Part shown: piece by piece, positions 9,348-17,685 of the stretch
How the letters are laid out: each line of letters opens with the position of its first letter
Position numbering within the stretch: the first letter of the stretch is position 1
Source of the DNA: Prauserella salsuginis
GTDB taxonomy: Bacteria > Actinomycetota > Actinomycetes > Mycobacteriales > Pseudonocardiaceae
DNA length: 64,000 nucleotides
NCBI RefSeq assembly: GCF_024648885.1
Contig: NZ_JANBBF010000011.1
Location: 62,001-126,000, forward strand
Reading direction: 5' to 3'
The notes under the pieces: model-generated
Databases searched by the model: none
Told to the model about the DNA's origin: nothing
What the model saw: the letters and a program-made list of their open reading frames with translations, nothing else
Position numbers and translations under genes: made by a program

Positions 9348-9962
9348 GTGATCCAGGCCATGGGCGACCGGTATCGCCGCGGCGAGCTGCGCGACGAACT
9401 CGTGCGGGTCGCGCTCGACCTGATCGCCGAGCAGGGGTTCGGCGGGTTCTCGGTGGCCGAGGTGGCTCGGCGGGCACAGGTCAGTCCCGGCGCCCCGTAC
9501 CGGCACTTTCCCGAGCGGGAGAGTCTGCTCGCCGCCGTCGCCACGGCCGTCGCGAGCCAGCTCGCGGACCGGGTCGCCGCGGCCGCCGAGGGCGTGTCGG
9601 ATCCGGCGGACGCGCTCTCCGCGGCGGCGGGCGCCTATACCGAGTACGTCATCGAACGACGTGCGGGGATGAACGTCATCTACGCCGATCGGCTGCAGGC
9701 TCGCGAATACCCGGAACTGAGTGACCAGACCCGGCGCCTGACGGACCAGTTCCTCATGCTGTGCCTGGCGGTGTCGGATCGGCCCGAGAGTGCGCTCGAG
9801 CTCATGGAGCAGCTGTTCACCCAGGCGCACGGCTACGGCATGTTCTGGCTCGACGGGGTGTTCTCGAAACACGGCTATGCACCCGAGCTGGTGGTGCGCA
9901 AATCCGTCGCCGCCGCCCGGCTCGCCATCGAGGGACACCGGCAGCAGTCCGGCGGTCACTGA
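9348..9962 (+). CDS. TetR/AcrR family transcriptional regulator
   Basis: 204 residues. The N-terminal helix-turn-helix covers about residues 15-60 (LIAEQGFGGFSVAEVARRAQVSPG...YRHFPERESLL) and is followed by an all-helical ligand domain resembling the TetR_C_13/WHG group. Start is GTG 9348 or ATG 9360; the purine run GAGAG at 9341 is too close to the first and rather far from the second. It probably represses the divergent alcohol dehydrogenase and itself through the palindromes at 9289-9330. Confidence 0.9.
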   Translation: MIQAMGDRYRRGELRDELVRVALDLIAEQGFGGFSVAEVARRAQVSPGAPYRHFPERESLLAAVATAVASQLADRVAAAAEGVSDPADALSAAAGAYTEYVIERRAGMNVIYADRLQAREYPELSDQTRRLTDQFLMLCLAVSDRPESALELMEQLFTQAHGYGMFWLDGVFSKHGYAPELVVRKSVAAARLAIEGHRQQSGGH

Positions 9963-10063
9963 GTCCCGGCGCCGGTTCGGTCTCGCCTCCTCGCAGTGGC
10001 CCGCCGGAGTCAGGGCAGGATGACTGCCGGCCGCATCCCGACCGACGAGGAGGAGGACCGCAC

Positions 10064-11239
10064 GTGTCCGAACAGCCGCTCACGCAGACCGCACCCGCGC
10101 CGCCCGAAGGGTTGCGCGTCATCGGTGCCGGGGACGTGACCGCGACGATCGAGGGGAACCGTGAAGGCGCGCTTGAGGCCGTCCGCGACGCCTACCTGGC
10201 GCACGCCGACGGCGCGAGCGCCAATCCGCACTCCAGCTTCCTGCGGTTCCCCTACCGGCCGCGGGACCGGATCATCGCGCTGCCCGCGTTCCTCGACGCC
10301 GGCTCCGGCCGAGGCGACTCCGACGAGCCTGGCTCCAGCGGGGCCGACTCCGGAGGGCCTGACTCCTCCGGGCCTGACTCCTCCGGGCCTGACTCCGGCG
10401 GGTCTGACTCCGGCGGGTCTGCCTCCTCCGGCGGCGGGGCCGGCCCGCGATCCGGCATCAAGTGGATCGCCAGTTACCCGGGCAACGTCGCCCACGGCTT
10501 TCCCCGGGCGTCGGCGGTGATGGTGCTCAACGACTACGACACCGGCTACCCGTACGCCCTGCTGGAGGCGTCGCTCATCTCCGCGACGCGCACGGCGGCG
10601 TCCGCGGTGCTGGGTGCGCAGGAACTGCTCGGCCAGCGGCGGGTGGGCAGGGTCGGATTCGTCGGCACGGGGTTGATCAGCGACCACGTGCGGATGTTCC
10701 TGCGTGATCTGTCCTGGGACGTCGGCGAGTTCGCGCTGTACGACATCGACCGCCGCAACGCCGAGGCGTTCGCGGCGACACTGGCCGCCGACGGGCCGGC
10801 CGCACCGGTGACCGTCGTCGACGACGTCGCCGATGCGTTCGCCGGTGCGGACCTCGTCGTCGTCGCCACTGTGGCCGGGACGCCACACCTGGCCGATCCC
10901 GCACTGCTGGCCGACGCTCCGGTCGTGCTGCACCTCTCGCTGCGCGATTTCGCGCCCGAGCTCGTGCTCGCCGCCACGAACGTCACCGACGACGTCGACC
11001 ACGCCGTGCGCGAACAGACGTCGCTGCACCTCGCCGAGCAGCAGGTCGGACACCGGGAGTTCGTCCACGGCACGATCGCCGACGTCGTGCGCGGCGGTCT
11101 GTCACGGGAGGCGGGGAAGGCGACGATCTTCTCGCCGTTCGGTCTGGGGGTGCTGGACGTCGCGGTCGGCGGCTGGGTTCACGACGAGGTCGCCGCTCGC
11201 GGCGGCGGACACGTGGTGGGGGACTTCTTCGCCCTGTGA
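10064..11239 (+). CDS. Ornithine cyclodeaminase/SbnB-like NAD(P)-dependent dehydrogenase with repeat insertion
   Basis: 391 residues. The ornithine-cyclodeaminase/mu-crystallin fold is clear. The segments IIALPAFL, IKWIASYPGN, ASAVMVLND and LLEASLISATRTAA are close to SbnB, which oxidises N-(2-amino-2-carboxyethyl)-glutamate to give diaminopropionate for siderophores. The Rossmann motif is VGFVGTGLISDH. No SbnA partner lies nearby, so the substrate is open. Residues 85-124 are a Gly/Ser/Asp/Pro insertion made of 15-bp repeats, placed between two conserved blocks of the substrate domain where SbnB has only a short loop. GTG 10064 follows a strong GAGGAGGAGG site. The stop codon lies in a duplicated 17-mer. 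Confidence 0.85.
   Translation: MSEQPLTQTAPAPPEGLRVIGAGDVTATIEGNREGALEAVRDAYLAHADGASANPHSSFLRFPYRPRDRIIALPAFLDAGSGRGDSDEPGSSGADSGGPDSSGPDSSGPDSGGSDSGGSASSGGGAGPRSGIKWIASYPGNVAHGFPRASAVMVLNDYDTGYPYALLEASLISATRTAASAVLGAQELLGQRRVGRVGFVGTGLISDHVRMFLRDLSWDVGEFALYDIDRRNAEAFAATLAADGPAAPVTVVDDVADAFAGADLVVVATVAGTPHLADPALLADAPVVLHLSLRDFAPELVLAATNVTDDVDHAVREQTSLHLAEQQVGHREFVHGTIADVVRGGLSREAGKATIFSPFGLGVLDVAVGGWVHDEVAARGGGHVVGDFFAL
10316..10435 (+). repeat. In-frame 15-bp tandem repeat inside the SbnB-like gene
   Basis: Eight 15-bp units, the best preserved being GACTCCTCCGGGCCT and GACTCCGGCGGGTCT (each present twice in succession). They encode a run of pentapeptides of the type DSSGP/DSGGS. The unit length is a multiple of three, so copy changes keep the frame. 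The product is a flexible acidic loop inserted in the enzyme. Confidence 0.95.
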
Positions 11240-11267
11240 CCCCGGTGTTCCTGTGACCCCGGTGTTC
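11234..11267 (+). repeat. 17-bp direct duplication covering the SbnB-like stop codon
   Basis: CTGTGACCCCGGTGTTC occurs twice head to tail (11234-11250, 11251-11267). The first copy contains the final Leu codon and the TGA stop of the upstream gene; the second is purely intergenic. Confidence 0.93.
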
Positions 11268-11332
11268 GGGGGTGTTCCGGGTCAAGGCGCGGGCCGCGTT
11301 CCCAACCACCGCGGCCTGCGTCAACATCCTTT

Positions 11333-11420
11333 CTGAATGAAACAAAGGTTCGTATATGGCATTTGTGTCATATCGATAGTTTTTGCGCTTTCGTACCCCG
11401 TCGCGTCACTTTTCATTCAG
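11333..11420. promoter_or_regulatory. AT-rich promoter region with separated inverted repeat ahead of alkaline phosphatase
   Basis: The 272-bp gap before the phosphatase includes an AT-rich stretch (about 11325-11420) that contrasts with its surroundings. A perfect 10-bp inverted repeat, CTGAATGAAA at 11333-11342 and TTTCATTCAG at 11411-11420, brackets it at about 78 bp spacing. This is a plausible binding pair for a regulator such as a phosphate-starvation response regulator, but it does not match the Streptomyces PHO box (GTTCACC repeats) well. Confidence 0.5.
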
Positions 11421-11511
11421 TGGATCGAGGAAGTCGGCGTCTGGAGTGGGAGACGAACCCATTCCAGGCCGTGGCCGACCGATGCCACGACAGGCGCGAA
11501 GGACGAGACAT

Positions 11512-13452
11512 ATGACCAAGAAGGACGGACAGGGCGGCATGAGCCGGCGAACACTGCTGCAGGCGGCCGGTGGCGGGGGCGCCGCCGCGGCGGCGATCGT
11601 CGGTCTGGGTGCGCAGCCCGCCGCGGCGCAGCCCGCCGCTGTCCAGGCCGGCGCGGTCGCGAGTCGCACCCCGGTGGGCCCGCTGAAGGCCGCCGACCCA
11701 CACGCGCTGACCCAGCGCACGCGCCCGCGCCGGAGGGGCAAGCCCGACACCGCCGAGATCACCGTCCTGCCGATCCACCGGGCCAAGTTCCTCGCGGGTG
11801 CCAAGTTCGACCTCCGGGTCGAGGCTGTGGGTGTCGACCCGGAGACGGCACGCATCGACATCCGCGTAAAGGGGCCGAACGGCCCGGCGGAGGTCCTCGT
11901 CGGTGAACCGGAGCGGACCAGTTCCGCCGACGACAGCCTCGAGATCACCTACCGTGGTCTGCACTATCCCGAACCCGGTGACTACACCGTCGAGGCGAAG
12001 GTGCGGTCGGGGAACCGGACGTCGAAGGACGAGGTCGGCCACGAGGTCGTCCTGGCCGAGGCTCCGGCCGCGAGGGCCAGAAACGTGATCTTCTTCCTCG
12101 GCGACGGTATGGGCCAGCCCGCGGTGACGGCGGCCCGGATCCTGTCGAAGGGCCTGACCGACGGCAAGTACCACGGTCTGCTCGAAATGGACCGTATGGA
12201 TTACCGCGGTCTGGTGACGACGTCCGGAATGGACGCACTGGCGACCGACTCCGCGAACTCGATGTCGGCGTACATGTGCGGGCACAAGTCGTCGGTGAAC
12301 GCGATGGGCGTCTACGAGAGCAGTGAGCCCGACCCCAACAAGCACCCGCGGGTCGAGACGATGGCGGAACTGCTGAAACGCGTCCGTGACATGAAGATCG
12401 GCGTCGTGACCACCGCGGAGATCCAGGACGCCACGCCCGCCGCGGTGTTCGCGCACACGCGCCGCCGGTCCGAGTACCAGGAGATCATGGACCAGTCGCT
12501 GCGCGAGGCGCAGCAGCCGACGGTGCTGCTGGGCGGCGGTCTGGCTTCCCTGCTGCCGCAGTCGCACGAGAACTCGGAACGCGACGACGACCGCGACCTC
12601 GTGAAGGAGTTCGCCGACCAGGGCTTCACGCACGTCAGCACGAGCGCCGAACTGACGCGCGCGGTCCGGGGCAAGGCGCCGGAGAAGCTGCTCGGCACGT
12701 TCCACCACGAGAACATGAACGTCTTCCTCGACCGCAAGCACGACAAGAAGCCCGAGGTGCTCGGCGAGTGGGACGACCAGCCCACACTGATGGAGATGAC
12801 CGAGTCCGCGCTCGCGGTGCTCGAGGATTCCGAGGACGGTTTCTTCCTGATGGTGGAGGGCGCCTCGATCGACAAGATGGAGCACCCGCTCGACGGCCCG
12901 CGTGCCGTGTACGACGCGATCGAGCTCGATCAGGCCGTCGGAGTCGCCAAGAAGTGGGCCGAGGGGCGCGACGACACGCTCATCGTGGTGACCGCCGACC
13001 ACAACCACTCGATGAGCATCGTCGGCACCCACGACCGCCGCGACGCGGAGGGCCGAGACGGGAACGGTGTCTACGGCGACGCCGACTACCCGACCTACTC
13101 GGACGAGGACGGCGACGGGTTCCCCGACGACCCGAATCCCGACGTGCAGCTGTTCTTCGGCTGGTCCAACCATCCCGACCACACCGACGACTTCCAGCAC
13201 AATCACACTTTCGCCGAGCCGGCGCTGACCGACGAGGACAGCGGGAAGGCCGTCGACAACCCGGATCGTGACCCCGGCGGGGAGCTGCAGGTCGGCAACC
13301 TGCCGGGTGAGGAGACGAACTGCGTGCACACCGTCGAGGACGTCAGCGTGTGCGCCTCAGGCCCGGGAGCGGCCCGCTTCAACGGCGTGCTGGACAACAC
13401 CGAGATCTTCTTCGCCGTGATCGACGCGCTCGGAGTCGACGCGCGCAGCTGA
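11512..13452 (+). CDS. phoA: Secreted alkaline phosphatase (PhoA family), Tat-exported
   Basis: 646 residues. The N-terminus has a twin-arginine signal (MSRRTLLQAA) followed by an Ala-rich export region. A ~110-residue Ig-like/PhoD-N-like domain precedes the catalytic fold. Catalytic features are the metal site NVIFFLGDGMGQPAVTAARI, the nucleophile serine in TDSANSMSAYM (DSA as in E. coli PhoA), LMVEGASIDKMEHP, and VTADHNHS. It releases phosphate from organic esters outside the cell. ATG 11512 is nine to ten bases after GAAGGACGAG. An EF-hand-like acidic stretch (SDEDGDGFPDDPNPD) near residue 535 may bind calcium. Confidence 0.93.
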   Translation: MTKKDGQGGMSRRTLLQAAGGGGAAAAAIVGLGAQPAAAQPAAVQAGAVASRTPVGPLKAADPHALTQRTRPRRRGKPDTAEITVLPIHRAKFLAGAKFDLRVEAVGVDPETARIDIRVKGPNGPAEVLVGEPERTSSADDSLEITYRGLHYPEPGDYTVEAKVRSGNRTSKDEVGHEVVLAEAPAARARNVIFFLGDGMGQPAVTAARILSKGLTDGKYHGLLEMDRMDYRGLVTTSGMDALATDSANSMSAYMCGHKSSVNAMGVYESSEPDPNKHPRVETMAELLKRVRDMKIGVVTTAEIQDATPAAVFAHTRRRSEYQEIMDQSLREAQQPTVLLGGGLASLLPQSHENSERDDDRDLVKEFADQGFTHVSTSAELTRAVRGKAPEKLLGTFHHENMNVFLDRKHDKKPEVLGEWDDQPTLMEMTESALAVLEDSEDGFFLMVEGASIDKMEHPLDGPRAVYDAIELDQAVGVAKKWAEGRDDTLIVVTADHNHSMSIVGTHDRRDAEGRDGNGVYGDADYPTYSDEDGDGFPDDPNPDVQLFFGWSNHPDHTDDFQHNHTFAEPALTDEDSGKAVDNPDRDPGGELQVGNLPGEETNCVHTVEDVSVCASGPGAARFNGVLDNTEIFFAVIDALGVDARS

Positions 13453-13465
13453 GGCTCCCTCGCTC

Positions 13466-13495
13466 GGGGCCGTGGCCGGGTGCGGCCACGGCCCC
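13466..13495. terminator. Perfect 13-bp hairpin after the alkaline phosphatase gene
   Basis: Arms GGGGCCGTGGCCG (13466-13478) and CGGCCACGGCCCC (13483-13495) with a four-base loop, starting 14 bases after the stop codon. Confidence 0.85.
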
Positions 13496-13635
13496 GACGG
13501 GCGGTTCCGCCGACCGGGCCGCCGGGAACCGCCGAGCGGTGACACCGCGCGCTGGCGAGGGGGTGATTCGACCCTGGAGTCGCAGGGTAGGCCACGGGTG
13601 ACGCGACACGCATCGGCGAAGGGAATGGTGAGTCC

Positions 13636-14010
13636 ATGCCACGCCAGACGCCTCGGCGGCAGCAACGGAATCCGCGAGAGCAGGAGTGGAGCGCGAAGGC
13701 CGAGCGCCAGTACGAACACATCGAAGCCTCCCAGGAGAGTCGCGGGGTCGGACGGGAACGTGCGGAGGAGATCGCGGCTCGCACGGTCAACAAGCAACGC
13801 GCGCGCAGCGGGGAGGCCGACGAGCGGAGCGCAACCTCGACCGAGGACATCTCCGCGCCGCGACGTGGTGGTCTGCGGTCCGGAAACCGCTCCGGACCTG
13901 GCGGCCGTACCAAGGCACAGTTGTACGCCGACGCCAAACGACACGGCATCCGTGGCCGCTCGAAGATGACCAAGGCACAGCTCGAACAGCGGCTCGCGCG
14001 GACACGCTGA
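13636..14010 (+). CDS. Small basic protein with C-terminal Rho_N/SAP-like motif
   Basis: 124 residues, very rich in Arg, Gln and Glu. The N-terminal half (ERQYEHIEASQESRG...RAEEIAARTVNKQRAR) matches a family widely labelled plasmid stabilization protein in actinobacteria. The C-terminal 30 residues (TKAQLYADAKRHGIRGRSKMTKAQL) resemble the Rho-terminator N-domain/SAP helix-extended-helix that binds nucleic acid. The label is historical; nothing here indicates plasmid function. Nine bases separate it from the next gene, so they are probably co-transcribed. Confidence 0.8.
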   Translation: MPRQTPRRQQRNPREQEWSAKAERQYEHIEASQESRGVGRERAEEIAARTVNKQRARSGEADERSATSTEDISAPRRGGLRSGNRSGPGGRTKAQLYADAKRHGIRGRSKMTKAQLEQRLARTR

Positions 14011-14019
14011 GGAGTCGAC

Positions 14020-14658
14020 GTGGCCACGTCGAGTTGCCCCGGAACGAGCACGAAACAGCAACGTGAGGCCATGGTCGCGCGGGTGCGGCGTTCCGGGATC
14101 ACGGATTCGCGGGTGCTCGATGCCATGGCCGTGGTTCCCCGCGAGCGGTTCGTGCACCCGGACCACGCGGGCGAAGCCTACGACGAGCACCCGCTGCCGA
14201 TCGGCGCGGGCCAGACGATCTCGGCGCCGCACATGGTGGCCCGGATGGCGGCAGCGCTGGACCTCGATCCCGACGACCAGGTGCTGGAAGTGGGCGCGGG
14301 AACGGGATACGCCGCGGCCGTGTTGTCGCTGTGTGCCGGGCGGGTCGTGGCCATCGAGCGGGAATCGACGCTGGCCGCTCGCGCGCGCGAGCTGCTCGCC
14401 GAACTCGGGCGCGAAAACGTCGAGGTCCGCAACGCCGACGGCACTCGCGGTGCCCCTGACCGGGCCCCGTTCGATGCCGTCTCCGTGGCGGCCATGGCAG
14501 CCGACATCCCTCGTGCGTTGCTCGACCAGCTCGCCCCCGGTGGCAGGCTGGTCTGCCCGGTGGGAACCGGGGGCGCCGGGCAGCTCGTCCGGGTGCGCGA
14601 CGGGCGGCGGGAGCGCCTCATGCCCGTCGCATTCGTGCCGCTGACCAGCGACCAGTGA
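14020..14658 (+). CDS. pcm: Protein-L-isoaspartate O-methyltransferase
   Basis: 212 residues. The SAM-binding motif VLEVGAGTGYAAAVLS is preceded by the family segment IGAGQTISAPHMVARM, which carries the active-site residues. It repairs damaged Asp/Asn residues by methylating isoaspartate. GTG 14020 has GAGGAG six bases upstream. The last codons and stop are part of a 14-bp duplication (14646-14673). Confidence 0.93.
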   Translation: MATSSCPGTSTKQQREAMVARVRRSGITDSRVLDAMAVVPRERFVHPDHAGEAYDEHPLPIGAGQTISAPHMVARMAAALDLDPDDQVLEVGAGTGYAAAVLSLCAGRVVAIERESTLAARARELLAELGRENVEVRNADGTRGAPDRAPFDAVSVAAMAADIPRALLDQLAPGGRLVCPVGTGGAGQLVRVRDGRRERLMPVAFVPLTSDQ

Positions 14659-14720
14659 TCAGCGACCAGTGACGCACCCGGCGTGCCCCGACGGCCGAGG
14701 CCTGCGCCCCGACGGCCGAG
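14646..14720 (+). repeat. Short direct repeats across and behind the pcm stop codon
   Basis: CAGCGACCAGTGA(T/C) occurs twice in tandem (14646-14659, 14660-14673), the first copy containing the stop TGA at 14656-14658. Directly behind, GCCCCGACGGCCGAG occurs at 14685-14699 and 14706-14720 (21-bp period). Confidence 0.9.
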
Positions 14721-14783
14721 AGGCGTAGTCCTGCGCGAACTTGCCCGGCCGCCGGCTCCTCGGATCCCGCGTGCCGGACACGA

Positions 14784-15683
14784 TCACGTCGCGCGCACGC
14801 TGCGAGCCTCGTCCTCCAGCCGGGTGGCCTTCCGGTGCAGTCCGCGTGCCCGTTCGACGAGGGGATCGAGATCGTCGGCGCCCGCTGCCGCGACCTCGCG
14901 GGTGAGCGCGACGTACTCGTCGATCAGGCGGCGATAGCGGGTGACGAAGTTCCGCTGCGGCGTCGCCGATCCACGGGCCGCACGTGCGTAGGCCTTGTCC
15001 AGGTCGATGATCGTCCGGGAAACGGCCCCGGTCTCGGCGTTGAGCACGCTGCGGGCGTCGTCGCCGGATTCGGCCTCGATCCGGCGGCCCGCCGCCCGCT
15101 TGCCGATCGCGCGCGCTACCGCGTAAGCCACCGCCGAGCCCACCGCGACGGCAGCAAGCAACGCGCCGGCCAGCAGGTAGCGAGGCAGGGGCGGATCGAT
15201 CGTCCGTGGGCCGTCGGGCACGTTCCCGGCTCGGACGAGCTGGTCGAAGTTGACGACCATGACCTTCAACGTCTCGACGGGCCGGTCGACGAACATGCCG
15301 GTGCCGCGGGTGATGACCGTCTCGGCGACCATGGCCTGGCCGATGTCGTCGGTGTCGTGGTGGCTGCACCCGTAGGTCGACCAATCGCCGCCGTCCCTGG
15401 TCATGGCGACGAACAGGGTGCCGTCGGCGGCGCCGGCCACGTCGTCGCACACCTCGCTCGCGTCGTCGCCGGGGGAGAGGAACCCGACGGTGAGCTTGCG
15501 GTTGCCGATCACCTGCGCCGCCGCGTCCCGGTCGAAGTCGTAGTCCTCCGCGGCGTAGACCGACGAGCCGCGGAGTTTGCTCGCGACGGGGCCGTCGAAG
15601 AGCCCGCCGGTGATCGCCGCCCAGGCCGCGAACGCGACGGCGACGAGCACGGCCAGTGCGAACGGCTTCTTGAACACGGTCAT
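14784..15683 (-). CDS. Membrane protein of unknown function, last gene of a three-gene operon
   Basis: 299 residues. It has an N-terminal membrane helix (FALAVLVAVAFAAWAAITGGLF), then an extracytoplasmic region of ~130 residues with two cysteines (SEVCDDV, TYGCSHH). A second helix lies near residues 168-190, and a helical, charged cytoplasmic tail follows. I do not recognise the family. The start at 15683 follows the stop of the next gene by six bases, so the two are translated from one message. The C-terminal tail resembles that of its neighbour in composition, suggesting a shared complex. Confidence 0.8.
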   Translation of the reverse strand: MTVFKKPFALAVLVAVAFAAWAAITGGLFDGPVASKLRGSSVYAAEDYDFDRDAAAQVIGNRKLTVGFLSPGDDASEVCDDVAGAADGTLFVAMTRDGGDWSTYGCSHHDTDDIGQAMVAETVITRGTGMFVDRPVETLKVMVVNFDQLVRAGNVPDGPRTIDPPLPRYLLAGALLAAVAVGSAVAYAVARAIGKRAAGRRIEAESGDDARSVLNAETGAVSRTIIDLDKAYARAARGSATPQRNFVTRYRRLIDEYVALTREVAAAGADDLDPLVERARGLHRKATRLEDEARSVRAT

Positions 15684-15689
15684 CGCCGA

Positions 15690-17051
15690 TCACACTCCCC
15701 AGCCTGCGGTGTAGTGCCGCGGCTCGTAGTCACTGCGCCCGATCAGCTGCGCCGTCTCGGCCAGCTCGTGCTCGGCCTTGTCGAGGAGCTCGTGGGCGGC
15801 CCGCCTGCCCGCGGCGGATCCTTCCTGTTCCCTCGCCGCGTCGAGATGGGAGATCGCGCGAGTCAGCGACGGATTGCTCGCCTCGGTGGTCAGGCCGGAC
15901 ACCTCGACCGACAACGCCGACAGTGCGGCCAACCGCACCGTCGGCGGCCTGCCGTGCGACGGCCGGCGGCGCAGCGCGGTCACCGACAGGATGATGACAC
16001 CGAGTACGCACCCGGCGAACACGAACGGCAGCGCGGGCAGCGTGACCTTCAGCGGGTCGAACGGCTGGTACGGCAACGGGCGGTCGAACAGACCCGCGTA
16101 CCGGATGTCGGTCACCTTGTTCAACCACGCGTACAGGACGTTGTCCTGCGGATAGTCGAAGCGGCTGAGCCGGGCGCCCAGCATGCCGTAGACGCCGGCG
16201 GTGGCCACCTCGTAGAACTGGTCGCGGTGGGCGCCGGCGTAGTCGACATAGTTTCCGTACAGCACCACGACCGGGGTGTCGGGGAACCGTTCGGCCAGGG
16301 CGGGCGCGTAGTCGGGGATGGGCCGGTCCCGGGCCTGCTGCGGTAGCGCGACGATCATCGGCTCGGTGTCGGGGAAGGCGTTTCCCACGTTGTCGGGCAC
16401 CCTCGACAGGGTCGCCCCGTCAGCCACGTGCAGCCGGTAGCGTTCGAGGTCGGCCGTCACGGCGTCGAGCTCGGCCGGGCTCGGCTCGCGCCAGGTCGGG
16501 CCCGGGGGTGATGGAGGATCGTCGCCGTCCCGCATACCGGTGATTACTGCGGCGAGCAGCCCGGTGACGTCGTTGGCGGCGAACTGCCGTTGGAAACCGT
16601 CGAGGTCGTCGGGCTCAGCCGTGTAAGGCCCACCTCTGACGTTCGTGCCGACGGCCGTGACCAGCTCGAACGGGGCGTCGGCCATGGCGGGGTCCTCGGC
16701 GACCGCGCTGACCCGCTCACGTTCCTGCTTGTCCAGACCGGGAGGGGCAAGCAGCAGCCGGACGCCCGTGGTGCCGACGTGCTCGCGCAGCCACTGCCGG
16801 TCCCACGTCGCGGTCGCTCCCGGCAGGCGCACCACCGGCTCGGCCTGCACCTGCCGAGCCATCTCCTCGGTGGTGGGCACGGTGTGGTCGCTCAGTTCGC
16901 CGGCGTCGCCCTCCTTGTAGTCCACCGACGGCGACCCGCCGTAGCTGACGTCGATGTCGCCCTGCCGCTGCTGGAAGAGGAAGACGACCGCGACCAGGAT
17001 CGCGACGCCCGCGAGTGCCCAGCGGGCGATGCCGAGGATGCGGTCAGCCAT
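15690..17051 (-). CDS. Membrane protein of unknown function, middle gene of three-gene operon
   Basis: 453 residues. N-terminal helix (about residues 8-25), a large outside domain of ~300 residues, a second helix near residue 345 (FVFAGCVLGVIILSVTAL), and a helical cytoplasmic tail of ~100 residues. The outside part contains LLLAPPGLDKQERERV and TPVVVLYGNYVDYAG, which do not bring a known family to mind. ATG 17051 is chosen over GTG/ATG codons further out because GGAGG lies just upstream and it overlaps the previous stop by eight bases. Topology mirrors the 14784-15683 protein. Confidence 0.8.
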   Translation of the reverse strand: MADRILGIARWALAGVAILVAVVFLFQQRQGDIDVSYGGSPSVDYKEGDAGELSDHTVPTTEEMARQVQAEPVVRLPGATATWDRQWLREHVGTTGVRLLLAPPGLDKQERERVSAVAEDPAMADAPFELVTAVGTNVRGGPYTAEPDDLDGFQRQFAANDVTGLLAAVITGMRDGDDPPSPPGPTWREPSPAELDAVTADLERYRLHVADGATLSRVPDNVGNAFPDTEPMIVALPQQARDRPIPDYAPALAERFPDTPVVVLYGNYVDYAGAHRDQFYEVATAGVYGMLGARLSRFDYPQDNVLYAWLNKVTDIRYAGLFDRPLPYQPFDPLKVTLPALPFVFAGCVLGVIILSVTALRRRPSHGRPPTVRLAALSALSVEVSGLTTEASNPSLTRAISHLDAAREQEGSAAGRRAAHELLDKAEHELAETAQLIGRSDYEPRHYTAGWGV

Positions 17052-17340
17052 CGCGCGCCTCCCGCCACAGCGTGTCGGCGCGTTCGGCCAGTTCGGTCGC
17101 GGTCCGTGCGGCGTCCGGTCCACCGCCGAGCGCCTCGGCCTCGGCCAGCAGCCGCCGCGCCTCGGGAACGTCGGTGGCGCAGGCGTCGCGGCTCACCGTG
17201 GCGGTGGCGATCGCCGCCTTCGCCGTCGCCCAGGCCGCGCGTTTCCGTTCCGCGTGTGCGCGCAGCCGCGGCAGGTAGGCGCTCACCACGCCGGCGCCGA
17301 TCAGCACGATGCCGCCGACGAGCCAGATCATCCAGGTCAC
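17044..17340 (-). CDS. Small membrane-anchored helical protein, first gene of three-gene operon
   Basis: 98 residues: one N-terminal helix (MIWLVGGIVLIGAGVVSAYL) followed by an Arg/Ala/Glu-rich helical tail that may form a coiled coil. Its stop overlaps the next gene's start. Function unknown; likely a subunit or partner of the two larger membrane proteins. Confidence 0.72.
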   Translation of the reverse strand: MTWMIWLVGGIVLIGAGVVSAYLPRLRAHAERKRAAWATAKAAIATATVSRDACATDVPEARRLLAEAEALGGGPDAARTATELAERADTLWREARDG

Positions 17341-17438
17341 CGCAGGAGTATTGCGGATACGCCTCGGCTGCCGGGCCGATAGCTGACATCTCGGGCGCAG
17401 GTCACACCCCGCGCCTGGTCACGGGGTCCCGTCGGTTG

Positions 17439-17650
17439 CACCGCGATGGGCTCGACGAGGGAAGCGAGGCCGGTGAAGTCGGCCGGGTTGCGCGTCACGA
17501 GTGGCCGGCCGTGTGCACCGGCGATGGACGCGATCTGCAGGTCGGCGAGCCGCCTGCGGGGCCTGCGCCCCTCGGCGCGGACACGGGCGTAGAGCTGGGC
17601 GTAGAAGCGCGCGGGCTCGGCCTCGGCGTCGAACGGCACCGGCGCGAAGC
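17439..17650 (-). pseudogene. VapC-type PIN-domain toxin remnant (C-terminal half only)
   Basis: The translated segment FAPVPFDAEAEPARFYAQLYARVRAEG...LADLQIASIAGAHG...TRNPADFTGL is the C-terminal half of a VapC/FitB PIN ribonuclease, with two conserved acidic residues (LADLQIA and NPADF). The N-terminal half with the first catalytic Asp (DTN block) is absent, there is no start codon in the right place, and no VapB antitoxin gene is adjacent. Best read as a decayed toxin-antitoxin locus. Confidence 0.75.
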
Positions 17651-17685
17651 TGCTGCCAGGCACGCTCGCCGGGCACCGCCTGCTG

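Noticed and set aside
13636-14010. Evidence for an integrated plasmid
   Set aside because: The plasmid stabilization name of this family is inherited; no replication, partition or transfer gene is nearby.
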